This document shows positions 33,290 through 41,229 of a DNA stretch of 64,000 nucleotides, in pieces. The stretch covers positions 1-64,000 of the forward strand of contig NZ_JAHIAB010000003.1 in assembly GCF_018760365.1 (NCBI RefSeq), written 5' to 3'. This stretch comes from Pseudooceanicola endophyticus. Its GTDB lineage: Bacteria; Pseudomonadota; Alphaproteobacteria; Rhodobacterales; Rhodobacteraceae. Position 1 is the stretch's first letter; every line of letters begins with the position of its first letter. The position numbers were made by a program, and so were the translations under genes. Below the pieces are notes generated by a model, which made no database searches, had not been told where the DNA came from, and saw only the letters and a program-made list of their open reading frames with translations.

Positions 33290-33723
33290 TCTTTGACATC
33301 GACGGCACGCTGGCGAGGTTTGACAGCGCGCGGCTGGGGCATCTGGTGCATGGCGAGGAAAAGCACTGGGACGCCTTCCATGAGGCCATGGCCGGGGCCG
33401 ACGTCATCGCGCCGGTGGCGCGGCTGCTGCGCGCGCTGAAGGCGGGGGGCGCGGCGATCGTTTTGTGCTCTGGCCGGCCCGAGGGCTGGCAGCCGCACAC
33501 CGAGGCCTGGCTGGCGCAGGCGGGGCTGTCCTATGACGGGATCTACCTGCGCCCCGGGGGCGCCGATAGCTGGCCGGACCCGGAGGTGAAGGCGCACCTG
33601 TTGGCGCGGATCCGGGCGGACGGGTTCGACCCCTGGCTGGTGGTCGATGACCGGGCCTCGGTCGTGGCCTTCTGGAGGGCGGCGGGGCTGGTCTGCCTGC
33701 AATGCGCGCCGGGGGATTTCTGA
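33277..33723 (+). CDS. HAD phosphatase, polynucleotide-kinase-3'-phosphatase-like
   Basis: A 148-residue HAD domain with FDIDGT (Asp7, Asp9), LCSGRPEGW, YDGIYLRPGG and DPEVKAHLL, and a C-terminal VVDDRASVVAFWRAAGLVCL then APGDF. The last segment matches the phosphatase domain of T4 polynucleotide kinase (DDR...W...G...Q...GDF) rather than phosphonatases. It may remove phosphate from a 3'-phosphate-like substrate. GGAGG lies 7 bases before the ATG. It is the last gene of the operon. Confidence 0.85.
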   Translation: MDCVIFDIDGTLARFDSARLGHLVHGEEKHWDAFHEAMAGADVIAPVARLLRALKAGGAAIVLCSGRPEGWQPHTEAWLAQAGLSYDGIYLRPGGADSWPDPEVKAHLLARIRADGFDPWLVVDDRASVVAFWRAAGLVCLQCAPGDF

Positions 33724-33755
33724 GGCCAGGCGGAGATGAAATCGGCGCCTGAAAA

Positions 33756-33775
33756 TCGGCGCCTGACGGCGCCGA
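33756..33775 (+). terminator. Hairpin after the importer/phosphatase operon
   Basis: TCGGCGCC and GGCGCCGA form a perfect 8-bp stem with a TGAC loop 33 bases after the stop. There is no U-tract, so termination is only probable. A partial direct duplication of the left arm lies just upstream. Confidence 0.5.
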
Positions 33776-33845
33776 CCCTTCGGGGAGGATATTTTCGGCC
33801 AGATGAAAGAGCCTGCCGGTCCTTGGGCCGGCGGGCCGTTTCGCC

Positions 33846-34307
33846 TCAGGCGCGGCGGCGCCAGGCGGCGATCCAGATCGCCACGAGGAGCAGCGAGAAG
33901 AGCGCGTTCCAGCTGGCCATGGAGATCCCCCACATCGACCAGGCGACCTGATCGCACTGCACCAGCGGCGCCGTCATGATCTGGTCGAAGAGGCTGTCCG
34001 AGCTCATCGTCGAGATGTCGCCGGAGGTGCAGGTGGTGGGGCCGGCGACGATGTGGCGCTCCACCAGGGTGTGGTAGATGCCGATGCCGGCGGTGGTGAG
34101 CGCGGCCAGTGCCCCGAGCGGTGCGATCCAGCGCCAGCCGGTCAGGGCGGCGATCAGACCAAGAACCACGGCCACCACATGCGGATAGCGCTGCTCCATG
34201 CACAGGTGGCAGGGCGCCAGGCCGCCGATGTACTGGAAGCCCAGGGCCCCGAGAAGAAGGGCGGCGGACCCAGCTGCGGCCAGGAGCGTCGTCTGTCTGT
34301 AGGTCAT
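33846..34307 (-). CDS. dsbB: Disulfide bond formation protein B
   Basis: A 153-residue, four-helix inner-membrane protein. The first periplasmic cysteine pair is Cys33/Cys36 in APCHLCMEQR, and the second is Cys93 and Cys118. DsbB reoxidises DsbA and passes electrons to quinone. The length is on the short side, as in many Rhodobacterales. Its ATG overlaps the upstream yqaA-like stop (ATGA). Confidence 0.92.
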   Translation of the reverse strand: MTYRQTTLLAAAGSAALLLGALGFQYIGGLAPCHLCMEQRYPHVVAVVLGLIAALTGWRWIAPLGALAALTTAGIGIYHTLVERHIVAGPTTCTSGDISTMSSDSLFDQIMTAPLVQCDQVAWSMWGISMASWNALFSLLLVAIWIAAWRRRA

Positions 34308-34882
34308 ATGTACTTCACCACCAGGAAACCGGCGATCAGAATGACGAAAAACAGCGTGAAGACAAGACCGAGGCGTTTCTCGATGAAGTCACGAACGGGT
34401 GACCCGAACTTCCACAGCAGGGCCGCGATGATGAAGAAGCGCAGGCCGCGCGCGACCACCGAGGTGATCATGAAGGTGACGATGTTCATCCCCGTCCAGC
34501 CCGACATGATGGTGATCACCTTGTAGGGGAAGGGGGTGATCCCGGCGCCCAGCACGGCCCAGAAACCGGCATTGTTGAACTTCTCGTTGAAGACTTCCAT
34601 GGAATCGGCCTTGCCGAGATGTTCCAGGATCGGCTGGCCGATGCTGTCGAAGGCGAAGGCGCCGATCGCGTAGCCCAGCATCCCCCCCAGCACCGAGGCG
34701 ATCATCGCCACCAGCGCGATCACGAAGGCGCGGCTGGGGCGGGCGATGATCATCGGGATCATCAGCAGATCCGGCGGGATCGGGAAGAAGGAACTTTCGA
34801 CGAAGGCCACGAGGGCGAGCGCCCAGAGCGCGTGAGGATGATCCGCCATGCGGATGGTCCAGTCGTAAAGTCTGCGGATCAC
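34304..34882 (-). CDS. YqaA-family (SNARE-associated/DedA-like) membrane protein
   Basis: The 192-residue membrane protein has the YqaA/DedA-like layout: ESSFFPIPPDLLMIPMI near 29-45, a Gly-rich helix SVLGGMLGYAIGAFAF, and GAGITPFPYKVITIMSG near 115. DedA-type proteins affect membrane lipid translocation and envelope homeostasis. The start is a GTG with weak AGGCAG upstream. It overlaps dsbB by 4 bases and is its first partner in a two-gene unit. Confidence 0.9.
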   Translation of the reverse strand: MIRRLYDWTIRMADHPHALWALALVAFVESSFFPIPPDLLMIPMIIARPSRAFVIALVAMIASVLGGMLGYAIGAFAFDSIGQPILEHLGKADSMEVFNEKFNNAGFWAVLGAGITPFPYKVITIMSGWTGMNIVTFMITSVVARGLRFFIIAALLWKFGSPVRDFIEKRLGLVFTLFFVILIAGFLVVKYI

Positions 34883-35208
34883 GGGACTGCCTGAAATTGC
34901 TTGCTGGAAAAGAACTCTGGGGCTCAGAGACCACGCTGCGCTGCGGCGGTCAAGATGTGCTGCCCGGGGGGCGGCGGTGGCGCGCCGTGCGCCCTGCGAT
35001 TGTGCGGGCCTGCCCTGAAATAAGGCTGGACCTGCGCGCGCGGCCTCGCTAGAGGAAAAGCAGGTCTTCCGGTGCCGTTTGGTGCCGGCAAGGCGGCGCC
35101 GCTGTCGATCCCAGTTGCGGAAACCGGATGGTTTTCAGGGGATTGCCGGGAACGGTGCGGCGGGACCTGCCGAAGGCGCCCTCCGGGGGGCCTTGGCTAT
35201 CTGGCGTC
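34883..35208. other. Promoter region of yqaA-dsbB and of tRNA-Leu
   Basis: 326 bases between the minus-strand pair and the plus-strand tRNA. No gene seen and no promoter that I can define with confidence. Confidence 0.4.
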
Positions 35209-35289
35209 GGGATCGTGGCGGAACGGTAGACGCAGGGCATTCAAAATGCTCCGCCTTCGGGCGTGGGAGTTCGAGTCTCCCCGGTCCTA
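35209..35289 (+). tRNA. tRNA-Leu (anticodon CAA)
   Basis: A class II tRNA: acceptor GGGATCG/CGGTCCT with two wobble pairs, D-arm with GGTAGA, anticodon stem GGGCA/TGCTC with loop TTCAAAA giving CAA, a long variable arm CGCCTTCGGGCG, and T-arm GGGAG-TTCGAGT-CTCCC. The discriminator is A and CCA is not encoded. It reads UUG codons, rare in this GC-rich genome. Confidence 0.95.
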
Positions 35290-35320
35290 CGCAGCCAGAA
35301 CGACCCCTTCGGGGGCATGA

Positions 35321-35345
35321 AAGCCGGCCCTGGGGCCGGCCTTTT
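35321..35345. terminator. Terminator after tRNA-Leu, shared with the convergent operon
   Basis: AAGCCGGCCC and GGGGCCGGCCTT form a GC stem followed by TTTCG on the plus strand. It lies 32 bases after the tRNA and 16 bases from the stop of the convergent PLP-enzyme gene. Confidence 0.8.
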
Positions 35346-35360
35346 CGTTTCTGCAGAGGC

Positions 35361-36704
35361 TCAGGCCGCCAGCACCGCCTCGAGCGTGCTCAGAAGCCAG
35401 TCGGCATCGGCGTCCGAGAAGACCAGCGGCGGGCGGATCTTCAGCACGTTGGCCTCCGGCCCGGTGGCCGAGATCAGCACCCGGCGTTCGCGCATCTCGT
35501 TGACGATCCGGGCGGCAAGGGCGGCATCGGGGCTGCGGGCGGCGCGCTCCGTGACCATCTCGACGCCGATGTAGAGGCCGGCGCCGCGGACATCGCCGAT
35601 CCCCTCGAACCGGTTGGCCAGGCCCGAGATGCCGTCGCGCAGCAGCGCGCCGATGCGGGTGGCATTGGCCTGGAGATTGTCGTTCAGGATCACTTCCCGG
35701 GTGGCGCGGGCGGCGGCGATGGCCACGCCGTTGCCGCCGAAGGTGTTGAAATAGCGCATGTCGCTGCCGAAGCTGGCGACGGCCTCGGGGGTGACGGCGA
35801 TGGCCGCGACCGGGAAGCCGTTGCCCATCGGCTTGCCCATGGTGACGATATCGGGGTCGATGCCGTGGCGCTGGTAGCCCCAGAACCGGTCGCCGGAGCG
35901 CCCGAAGCCCGCCTGCACCTCATCCGCGATGAACAGCCCGCCGGCGGCACGCACCGCCTCGGCCACCGGGCCCAGCACTTCGGGAGAGGCATAGACGCCA
36001 TCGGAGGAGAACAGCGAATCCGCCACGAAGGCCGCGAGCCCGTCGCCGGCGCGCATCAGCTCGTAAGCCTGGCGGGTAACGGCATCGGCCAGCATCCGGC
36101 CAAGGGCCGCCGGGTCGTGGCGGTAGCTGTCGGGGGCGGGGATGCGGCGCACCCAGGTGCCCAGCGGCGCCCGTTCCCCCAGCGAGGGCGAGAAGCCCGC
36201 CGTCAGCTCGGAATTGCCGTGATAGGCCTCTTCGGTGACGATGATGCCGCGCCGCCCGGTGTGGTGCTTGGCGATGCGCAGCGCCAGGTCGTTGGCCTCG
36301 GACCCGGTGCAGGTGAACATCATGTGCCCGGTCTCGCCGATGCGGCCGCCGAAGCTGGGCAGCATGGCCTCTGCATAGTCGAGGATCCCGTCCTGCACGT
36401 AGCGGGTGTGGGTGCAGAGCGTCGACATCTGTTCATGCACGGCTTCGATCACATGCGGGTTGCAGTGCCCGACCGAGACGACGTTGTTGTAGGCATCGAG
36501 GTATTCGCCGCCCTGCTTGTCGAACAGCCGGGTGCCACTGCCCCGGCAGACCTCGACCGGGGTCTGGTAGAACAGCCGGTAGGCCGGGCCCAGAAGGCGG
36601 GTGCGCCGTTCGATGGCATGGGCCAGAGCGGGGTCGAGATGGGCAAGGCTGTCGGGGTTGAAGGCATTCACCATCTTGCCGCCGGCGGGCGTGGGAGAGG
36701 TCAT
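35361..36704 (-). CDS. Class-III PLP enzyme resembling phospho-amino-alcohol phospholyases
   Basis: A 447-residue fold-type-I PLP enzyme. PLP-binding residues are visible: CTGSEAND near 132-139, DEVQAGFGR near 261-269 and the Schiff-base Lys291 in TMGKPMGNG. The text YFNTFGGNGVAIAAARATREV and IGDVRGAGLYIGVEMV is much like AGXT2L1/AGXT2L2 (ethanolamine-phosphate and 5-phosphohydroxylysine phospholyases) rather than ordinary transaminases. The adjoining kinase supports that: kinase then phospholyase would break down an amino alcohol to an aldehyde, ammonia and phosphate. It is the last gene of a four-gene operon. A simple omega-aminotransferase is the alternative. Confidence 0.85.
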   Translation of the reverse strand: MTSPTPAGGKMVNAFNPDSLAHLDPALAHAIERRTRLLGPAYRLFYQTPVEVCRGSGTRLFDKQGGEYLDAYNNVVSVGHCNPHVIEAVHEQMSTLCTHTRYVQDGILDYAEAMLPSFGGRIGETGHMMFTCTGSEANDLALRIAKHHTGRRGIIVTEEAYHGNSELTAGFSPSLGERAPLGTWVRRIPAPDSYRHDPAALGRMLADAVTRQAYELMRAGDGLAAFVADSLFSSDGVYASPEVLGPVAEAVRAAGGLFIADEVQAGFGRSGDRFWGYQRHGIDPDIVTMGKPMGNGFPVAAIAVTPEAVASFGSDMRYFNTFGGNGVAIAAARATREVILNDNLQANATRIGALLRDGISGLANRFEGIGDVRGAGLYIGVEMVTERAARSPDAALAARIVNEMRERRVLISATGPEANVLKIRPPLVFSDADADWLLSTLEAVLAA

Positions 36705-36730
36705 GTCGGAGGGCCTTTCGTATGAGCGGT

Positions 36731-37798
36731 TCAGGTGAGCAGGGTGGAAAGCGCGGCCGGGTCGCGGGACAGGTACCAGTCCAGCTGGGCCCAGCCCTGA
36801 GTGGTGTTGCGCAGGATGTAGCTGCGGTTCTCGGGAAATTCGCGGGCGCGCCAGAGCGTCAGCAGGGTGCGGGTCACGACGCGGGCAAAGACCAGATGCG
36901 GCAGCAGCGCCAGCTCTTCCGTCGAAAGGGGGGCGCGGCTCAGGTAGCCCTGAAGGACGCGGCGCGGCCCGTCGAACATGTCGCCCTGTCCCAGCTCCTC
37001 CGCGTCGCGGGGCAGCTGGTTCAGCATGGCGGTCGACAGGTCGATGGCGACGGCGGTGTGCACCACGTCGCCGAAATCGATGATCCCGGTGACCGATTGC
37101 GCGCGGCTGCGGTCCACCAGCAGGTTCGAGCGGCTGAAATCATTGTGCACCACCTGGCGGGGCAGCGCGTCGATGCGCGGCGCCAGCGCGCGGATCTGGT
37201 CGAAGGCGCGCGAGAGGGCGCGTTTCTGCGCTGGGTCGGCGACATCCTCCAGCAGCCCGGCAAGCGAGGGCAGGTGGCGCACGTCCCAGGCCAGGGCGCG
37301 CGTGGCATGGGGATGTTCGAACCCCGCCATGGCCAGGCGCAGCTCTGCCAGGCGTGTGCCGATCTGGATCTGCTCTTCGGGCAGGGGTGGCAGGCGGTCC
37401 AGCACCTCGCCCTCCAGGAAGGTCATCACCCGCGCGCGGCGCGGCCCTTCGGGGGTCGGCAGGGCGGGCAGGATCTGGCCGTCGGCACTGCGCAGCACAC
37501 GCGGCACCGGCATTTCGGGGGCGCGGGCCTCCAGATGCAGCAGCGCCTGCAACTGCAGGTCCAGCTCTCCGGCGCTTTCGCCGGGGTTGGCGATCTTGAG
37601 GATCACGCGGGAGCCATCGGCGCGGCGCACCGCGAAGGTATCGTCCTTCTCGGTCGCCAGCCGCTTGAAGCTGCCCTCCAGCCCGTAGTACCGCAGGGCC
37701 AGCTCGGCGGCGGCCTCCCGGGTCAGCGGGGTGAAGGGCGTCGCGAGGGAGCCGAGGTCGGGGCCAGTGCTGTCCGGCAGGGTCGTCTGGGGGGGCAT
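36731..37798 (-). CDS. APH-fold kinase, hydroxylysine-kinase-like
   Basis: The 355-residue protein has the aminoglycoside/choline kinase fold: ATP-binding VILKIANPGE with Lys68, catalytic loop VVHNDFSRSN (Asp220, Asn225) and metal-binding IIDFGD near 239-244. The N-terminal text (LALRYYGLEGSFKRLATEKDDTFAV) resembles hydroxylysine kinase (HYKK/AGPHD1). It should phosphorylate a hydroxyl of a small amino compound in the cytosol, feeding the PLP enzyme 26 bases downstream. GGAG precedes the ATG by 6 bases. Homoserine kinase II-like specificity cannot be excluded. Confidence 0.85.
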   Translation of the reverse strand: MPPQTTLPDSTGPDLGSLATPFTPLTREAAAELALRYYGLEGSFKRLATEKDDTFAVRRADGSRVILKIANPGESAGELDLQLQALLHLEARAPEMPVPRVLRSADGQILPALPTPEGPRRARVMTFLEGEVLDRLPPLPEEQIQIGTRLAELRLAMAGFEHPHATRALAWDVRHLPSLAGLLEDVADPAQKRALSRAFDQIRALAPRIDALPRQVVHNDFSRSNLLVDRSRAQSVTGIIDFGDVVHTAVAIDLSTAMLNQLPRDAEELGQGDMFDGPRRVLQGYLSRAPLSTEELALLPHLVFARVVTRTLLTLWRAREFPENRSYILRNTTQGWAQLDWYLSRDPAALSTLLT

Positions 37799-37817
37799 CT
37801 TGGGCTCCGGGGCTGGA

Positions 37818-39197
37818 TCAGAGGGGCCGGGCGGGGCGCTGCGCGGCCAGGGCGCGGCGGGCCTCTGCGGTGGTGCGGGGGCGCGCGGCTTCGACCTGGG
37901 GCAGGTAGCTGCCGCGCGGATCGGGCCGGGGGGGCAGCTGATCGGCCCGGGCGCGGGCCGCCGCGACGATCCCGGCCTGGCGCTCGGCCAGCATGGCCCC
38001 CAGGGCGGCGCGGCGGGCGGCGGGGGCATCGGCGGGCAGGGCGGCGCACAGCACGGCGGCCTCCCGCGTCAGCGCATCAAGGCGGGCCCGCAGCGCCGGG
38101 GCCTCGTCGGGGAAATGCGGCTCGATCCGGCGCTGCATCCCCTCGATCTGCCACCAGGCGTCGGGATCGGCACCGGTTTCGGGCTGCTGCCAGGGCGCGG
38201 GGGGATCGCAATCGACCCAGAGCGGCAGGAACCCCGACAGGCAGGGAGAGCCGAGGCTGCCCCAGATTTCGGGCGGGGTGTCCCCGGGCGACAGGGCCAC
38301 GACCATGCTGGCGGCGGTTTCCGATCCGGTATCGGCCTGTACGGCGTGCATGCAGACACAGCTCTGGCCTTCCAGCCCCGGGGCCCGGTCCTCGGCGCCG
38401 GGGCCGTGATCGCGCAGCGCGGCGATCATCGCGTCGCGCCCGATGCCGCCCTCGGGCGGGATTGCGACGCGCCCGGCCAGATGCGCCTGCGACATGGCCA
38501 GCCGGGCGCGGCAGGACTTCAGGTTGGGGCGGTCGGGATCGGTGAAGGCCGCGGCCCAGTCGAAGGGACGCGCCGGATCATGCCAGCCCTGCGCCACCGC
38601 AAAGGCCTCTGCCCCGTTCGAGATCAGGTCGTAGTCGCTGCCGATCTGGTACACGTTCGAGATCGTCGCCCAGCCGGTCACGCGCCGCGCCGCCCAGTGG
38701 CGTCCGGCGGTCTCGATCACCCAGCCGCGCCGGCCATCGGCCAGCAGGAAGGCGTTGTGATAGAACATGTCGCGCGTCACGGCGGCGCGCCCGGCCTGGC
38801 CATACCGCTCCAGCAGCCCGGTCAGGACCGCCAGCCCCTCGTCGGCATCGCGCGCCCGTTCCAGCGTCAGGCGCAGCAGGTCCATGCCCAGCAGCCCCGG
38901 TTCGGGATCGGCGGGCAGGCGGGACCAGACGGCCTCGTTGCCGATGGTCAGGCCGTGTTCGTTCACGCCATGCTCGAAGCCCCAGATCCACCAGGGACGC
39001 GAGCCCAGACAGGCATGGGTCCGCTCCGCCTGCGGCAGCTCCGCATAGGTGGTGCGCAGACGGGTGCCGGGGGCATGAGAGGCCGCGGGCACCCGGGTCA
39101 GGTACTGGGCCTCGTTCGGCTCCCGGTCGGAGTTCTTGGCAAAGTAGCTGCGGCCGTCCGCCGAAAGCGGCCCCAGCACCAGAAGCGTGTCGCACAT
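37818..39197 (-). CDS. C69-family peptidase (dipeptidase/secernin-like)
   Basis: The 459-residue protein begins MCDTLLVLG, exposing Cys2 as the N-terminal nucleophile after Met removal, as in C69/Ntn hydrolases. Conserved text includes FAKNSDREPNEAQ, HGVNEHGLTIGNEAVW and SRAR-like DLLRLTLERA. Such enzymes cleave dipeptides or acyl-amide bonds. There is no signal peptide. It lies 15 bases after the amidase gene and 19 bases before the kinase, inside one operon, so it is likely to release the amino compound that the kinase uses. Confidence 0.85.
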   Translation of the reverse strand: MCDTLLVLGPLSADGRSYFAKNSDREPNEAQYLTRVPAASHAPGTRLRTTYAELPQAERTHACLGSRPWWIWGFEHGVNEHGLTIGNEAVWSRLPADPEPGLLGMDLLRLTLERARDADEGLAVLTGLLERYGQAGRAAVTRDMFYHNAFLLADGRRGWVIETAGRHWAARRVTGWATISNVYQIGSDYDLISNGAEAFAVAQGWHDPARPFDWAAAFTDPDRPNLKSCRARLAMSQAHLAGRVAIPPEGGIGRDAMIAALRDHGPGAEDRAPGLEGQSCVCMHAVQADTGSETAASMVVALSPGDTPPEIWGSLGSPCLSGFLPLWVDCDPPAPWQQPETGADPDAWWQIEGMQRRIEPHFPDEAPALRARLDALTREAAVLCAALPADAPAARRAALGAMLAERQAGIVAAARARADQLPPRPDPRGSYLPQVEAARPRTTAEARRALAAQRPARPL

Positions 39198-39212
39198 GGC
39201 CTTGTTCCGCGC

Positions 39213-40691
39213 TCAGTCCAGATGGGTCACATGGACCTGCGGCAGCCGGCCCTGGTTCCACTTGCCCCCGATGGCGCGCTCGACCTGGGCGGCCAGCTGC
39301 AGCAGCAGGCCGTCGCCGCCCTGGCGGGTGTGGATCTGCATCCCCAGCGGCAGGCCGTTTTCATGCTGCGCCAGCGGCAGCGACAGGCCCGGCGTGCCGC
39401 ACAGGTTGTTGAGCGGCGTATAGGCGAAGAAGCCCCAGAGGTTGCCGAACCAGTCCAGCGCCGAGGGGTTGTCGGTCAGCGTCAGGTACTGGGTGGTGCC
39501 GATCTCGGGGGTTTGCAGCGCGGTGGTGGGGGTCAGCAGGATGTCCCATTCCTCGAAGGCGGCGCCGAAGGCACGGGCGGTCTCGTTGAAGGCCAGCTGC
39601 ATGTCCGCGCGCTCGGTATAGGTGGCGTCCTTGCCCTGTTCCCAGATCCGGATGTTCATCGGTTCGATCAGGTCTTCGGGCGGGGTTTCCAGCCCCTTGA
39701 GGCGCAGGAGGTTGTTCACCGTCTGCGCGAAGTTCGTGATGTAACAGGTTGTCTGCGCTGCATAAGCCTTTTCAAAATCCACCTTGGGCAGGGCCCATTC
39801 CACGTGGTGGCCCAGGTCTTCGAAGATCTTCGCCACCCGCGCCAGTTCCGCAGCGATATGCGGGGTTGCGCGGTAGGGCCCCCATTCGTGGGACACCGCG
39901 ATCTTGAGCGGTTTCGGATCGCTTTCGATCTGCTTCAGGAAGGACTGCCCGGGCGCCCAGTAGGGCATGAACTCGCCCGGGGCGCCGCCCCGGCAGCTGT
40001 CGACGAAGGCGGCGGTGTCGCGCACGCTGCGGCTGATGCAGCCCTGGGTCGAGACCACCGAGGTGAAGTCCGAATTGCCCGGCGCGATGGAGAAGGTCCC
40101 GCGCGAGGATTTCAGCCCGATGGCGCCGCAGCAGCCGGCGGGAATGCGGATCGAGCCGCCGCCATCGGTGCCATGCGCGATCGGCAGCACGCCCGCGCCG
40201 ACCATCACCGAGGACCCCGCCGAAGAGCCGCAGCTGGTAAAGCCGGTGTCCCAGGGGTTGCGGGTGACATACATCGCCGGGTTCTCGGCCGAGGAGCAGC
40301 AGCCGAATTCCGGCGTCGTGGTGCGGGCGATGATGTTCAGCCCGGCCTGTTTCATCTTGGTGGTCAGGAAGGCATCCGAGGTCGGGCGATTGCCCTTCAT
40401 GTAGAAGGAGCCCTGTTCCTGAAGTCGCCCGGCCAGCGTCGGACCAAGGTCCTTCAGCGCGAAGGGCAGGCCGGCGAAGGGGCCTTCGGCATTGGCGCCG
40501 TTCACGGTCGAATCAGCGACCGCATCGTCGAAGACCTCGATCACGCCGCAGATCTCGGCATTGGTGGCGGCGATGCCGGCGGCAGCCTGGGCGGCGACCT
40601 CCTCCGCGGTCAGGTCGCGGTTGCGAATCCGGTCCGCCAGGCCAAGCCCGTCATGGGCAAACCATTCCTTCCAGCTCATCGCCTGGGTCAT
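39213..40691 (-). CDS. Amidase (amidase-signature family), first gene of minus operon
   Basis: A 492-residue amidase-signature enzyme with the Ser-cisSer-Lys triad: Lys80 in FALKDLG, cis-Ser in CGSSAGSS (about 156-157) and nucleophile Ser180 in DGGGSIRIPA. AGGAG precedes the ATG. It is of the GatA/AtzE-like branch and only distantly related to the two amidases at 48.0 and 51.1 kb. Its substrate is unknown; the operon context (C69 peptidase, kinase, PLP enzyme) suggests an N-acyl or peptidyl amino alcohol. The divergent peptide importer starts 538 bases away, with a shared palindrome on each side. Confidence 0.92.
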   Translation of the reverse strand: MTQAMSWKEWFAHDGLGLADRIRNRDLTAEEVAAQAAAGIAATNAEICGVIEVFDDAVADSTVNGANAEGPFAGLPFALKDLGPTLAGRLQEQGSFYMKGNRPTSDAFLTTKMKQAGLNIIARTTTPEFGCCSSAENPAMYVTRNPWDTGFTSCGSSAGSSVMVGAGVLPIAHGTDGGGSIRIPAGCCGAIGLKSSRGTFSIAPGNSDFTSVVSTQGCISRSVRDTAAFVDSCRGGAPGEFMPYWAPGQSFLKQIESDPKPLKIAVSHEWGPYRATPHIAAELARVAKIFEDLGHHVEWALPKVDFEKAYAAQTTCYITNFAQTVNNLLRLKGLETPPEDLIEPMNIRIWEQGKDATYTERADMQLAFNETARAFGAAFEEWDILLTPTTALQTPEIGTTQYLTLTDNPSALDWFGNLWGFFAYTPLNNLCGTPGLSLPLAQHENGLPLGMQIHTRQGGDGLLLQLAAQVERAIGGKWNQGRLPQVHVTHLD

Positions 40692-40835
40692 CGTCAGTCT
40701 CCTGTTCACGTGGGGCCGAGCCCTTGGGGCAGCGGTGCGGGCCACCTTCCGGCCACGCAATCCTGGCAGTCCCGACGGGCCGGAGGCGCCCTGCGGCGCA
40801 CCGCTCCGGCGGGCTGTCAGGGCGACGCTAGGAAG

Positions 40836-40847
40836 ATTGTCGACAAT
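40836..40847. promoter_or_regulatory. ATTGTCGACAAT palindrome (operator candidate, left)
   Basis: A perfect 12-base palindrome 145 bases before the minus-strand amidase start. The form ATTGT-N2-ACAAT is typical of GntR/FCD operators, and a GntR/FCD gene ends the plus operon. Confidence 0.6.
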
Positions 40848-41179
40848 TGGCAATCGGCAATATCCGGCGCTGGAAAGCCTTTCCGCAAGAAACGCGGAAA
40901 CACCGGCAGGATGCAACAATTTGCATCAAAGCCCCCTCCATTTGCTGATATCACGTGAAATTTCGCAGGAATGGCGGGGGTGATCCCGGGCCGAAAGGCC
41001 TGGTCCGCCAGCCAGGAAATATTGTCTAAATATTGTTCATATTAATTTTAACAGTCTGATAATATTTGGAAAATGTAATTTCCGCGGTGCGGAAACCTGC
41101 CCGTACACGGATCATTTGACCGGGGCTGCCATCATCCGGCTTGCGCCATTGGAAAGGCTCCTCCTAAGGTCGATGCGTG

Positions 41180-41191
41180 ATTGTCGACAAT
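41180..41191. promoter_or_regulatory. ATTGTCGACAAT palindrome (operator candidate, right)
   Basis: An identical copy 39 bases before the binding-protein start, close to where the promoter should lie. The two copies are 344 bases apart, one for each divergent unit, and looping is possible. Confidence 0.65.
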
Positions 41192-41229
41192 CGTCAAAAC
41201 AACAAAATCACGTCCAACAGGAGTACAAC

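Larger units (their letters stand above)
40692..41229. other. Divergent promoter region of the amide-utilisation operons
   Basis: This region has an unusually AT-rich centre (about 41020-41075, with AATATTGTCTAAATATTGTT and TAATATTTGG) and two identical palindromes. No gene is present. Confidence 0.6.

Noticed and set aside
35079-40958. Long plus-strand frames across tRNA-Leu and the minus-strand amidase operon
   Set aside because: They run through a tRNA and opposite four recognisable enzymes; composition is typical of antisense frames.
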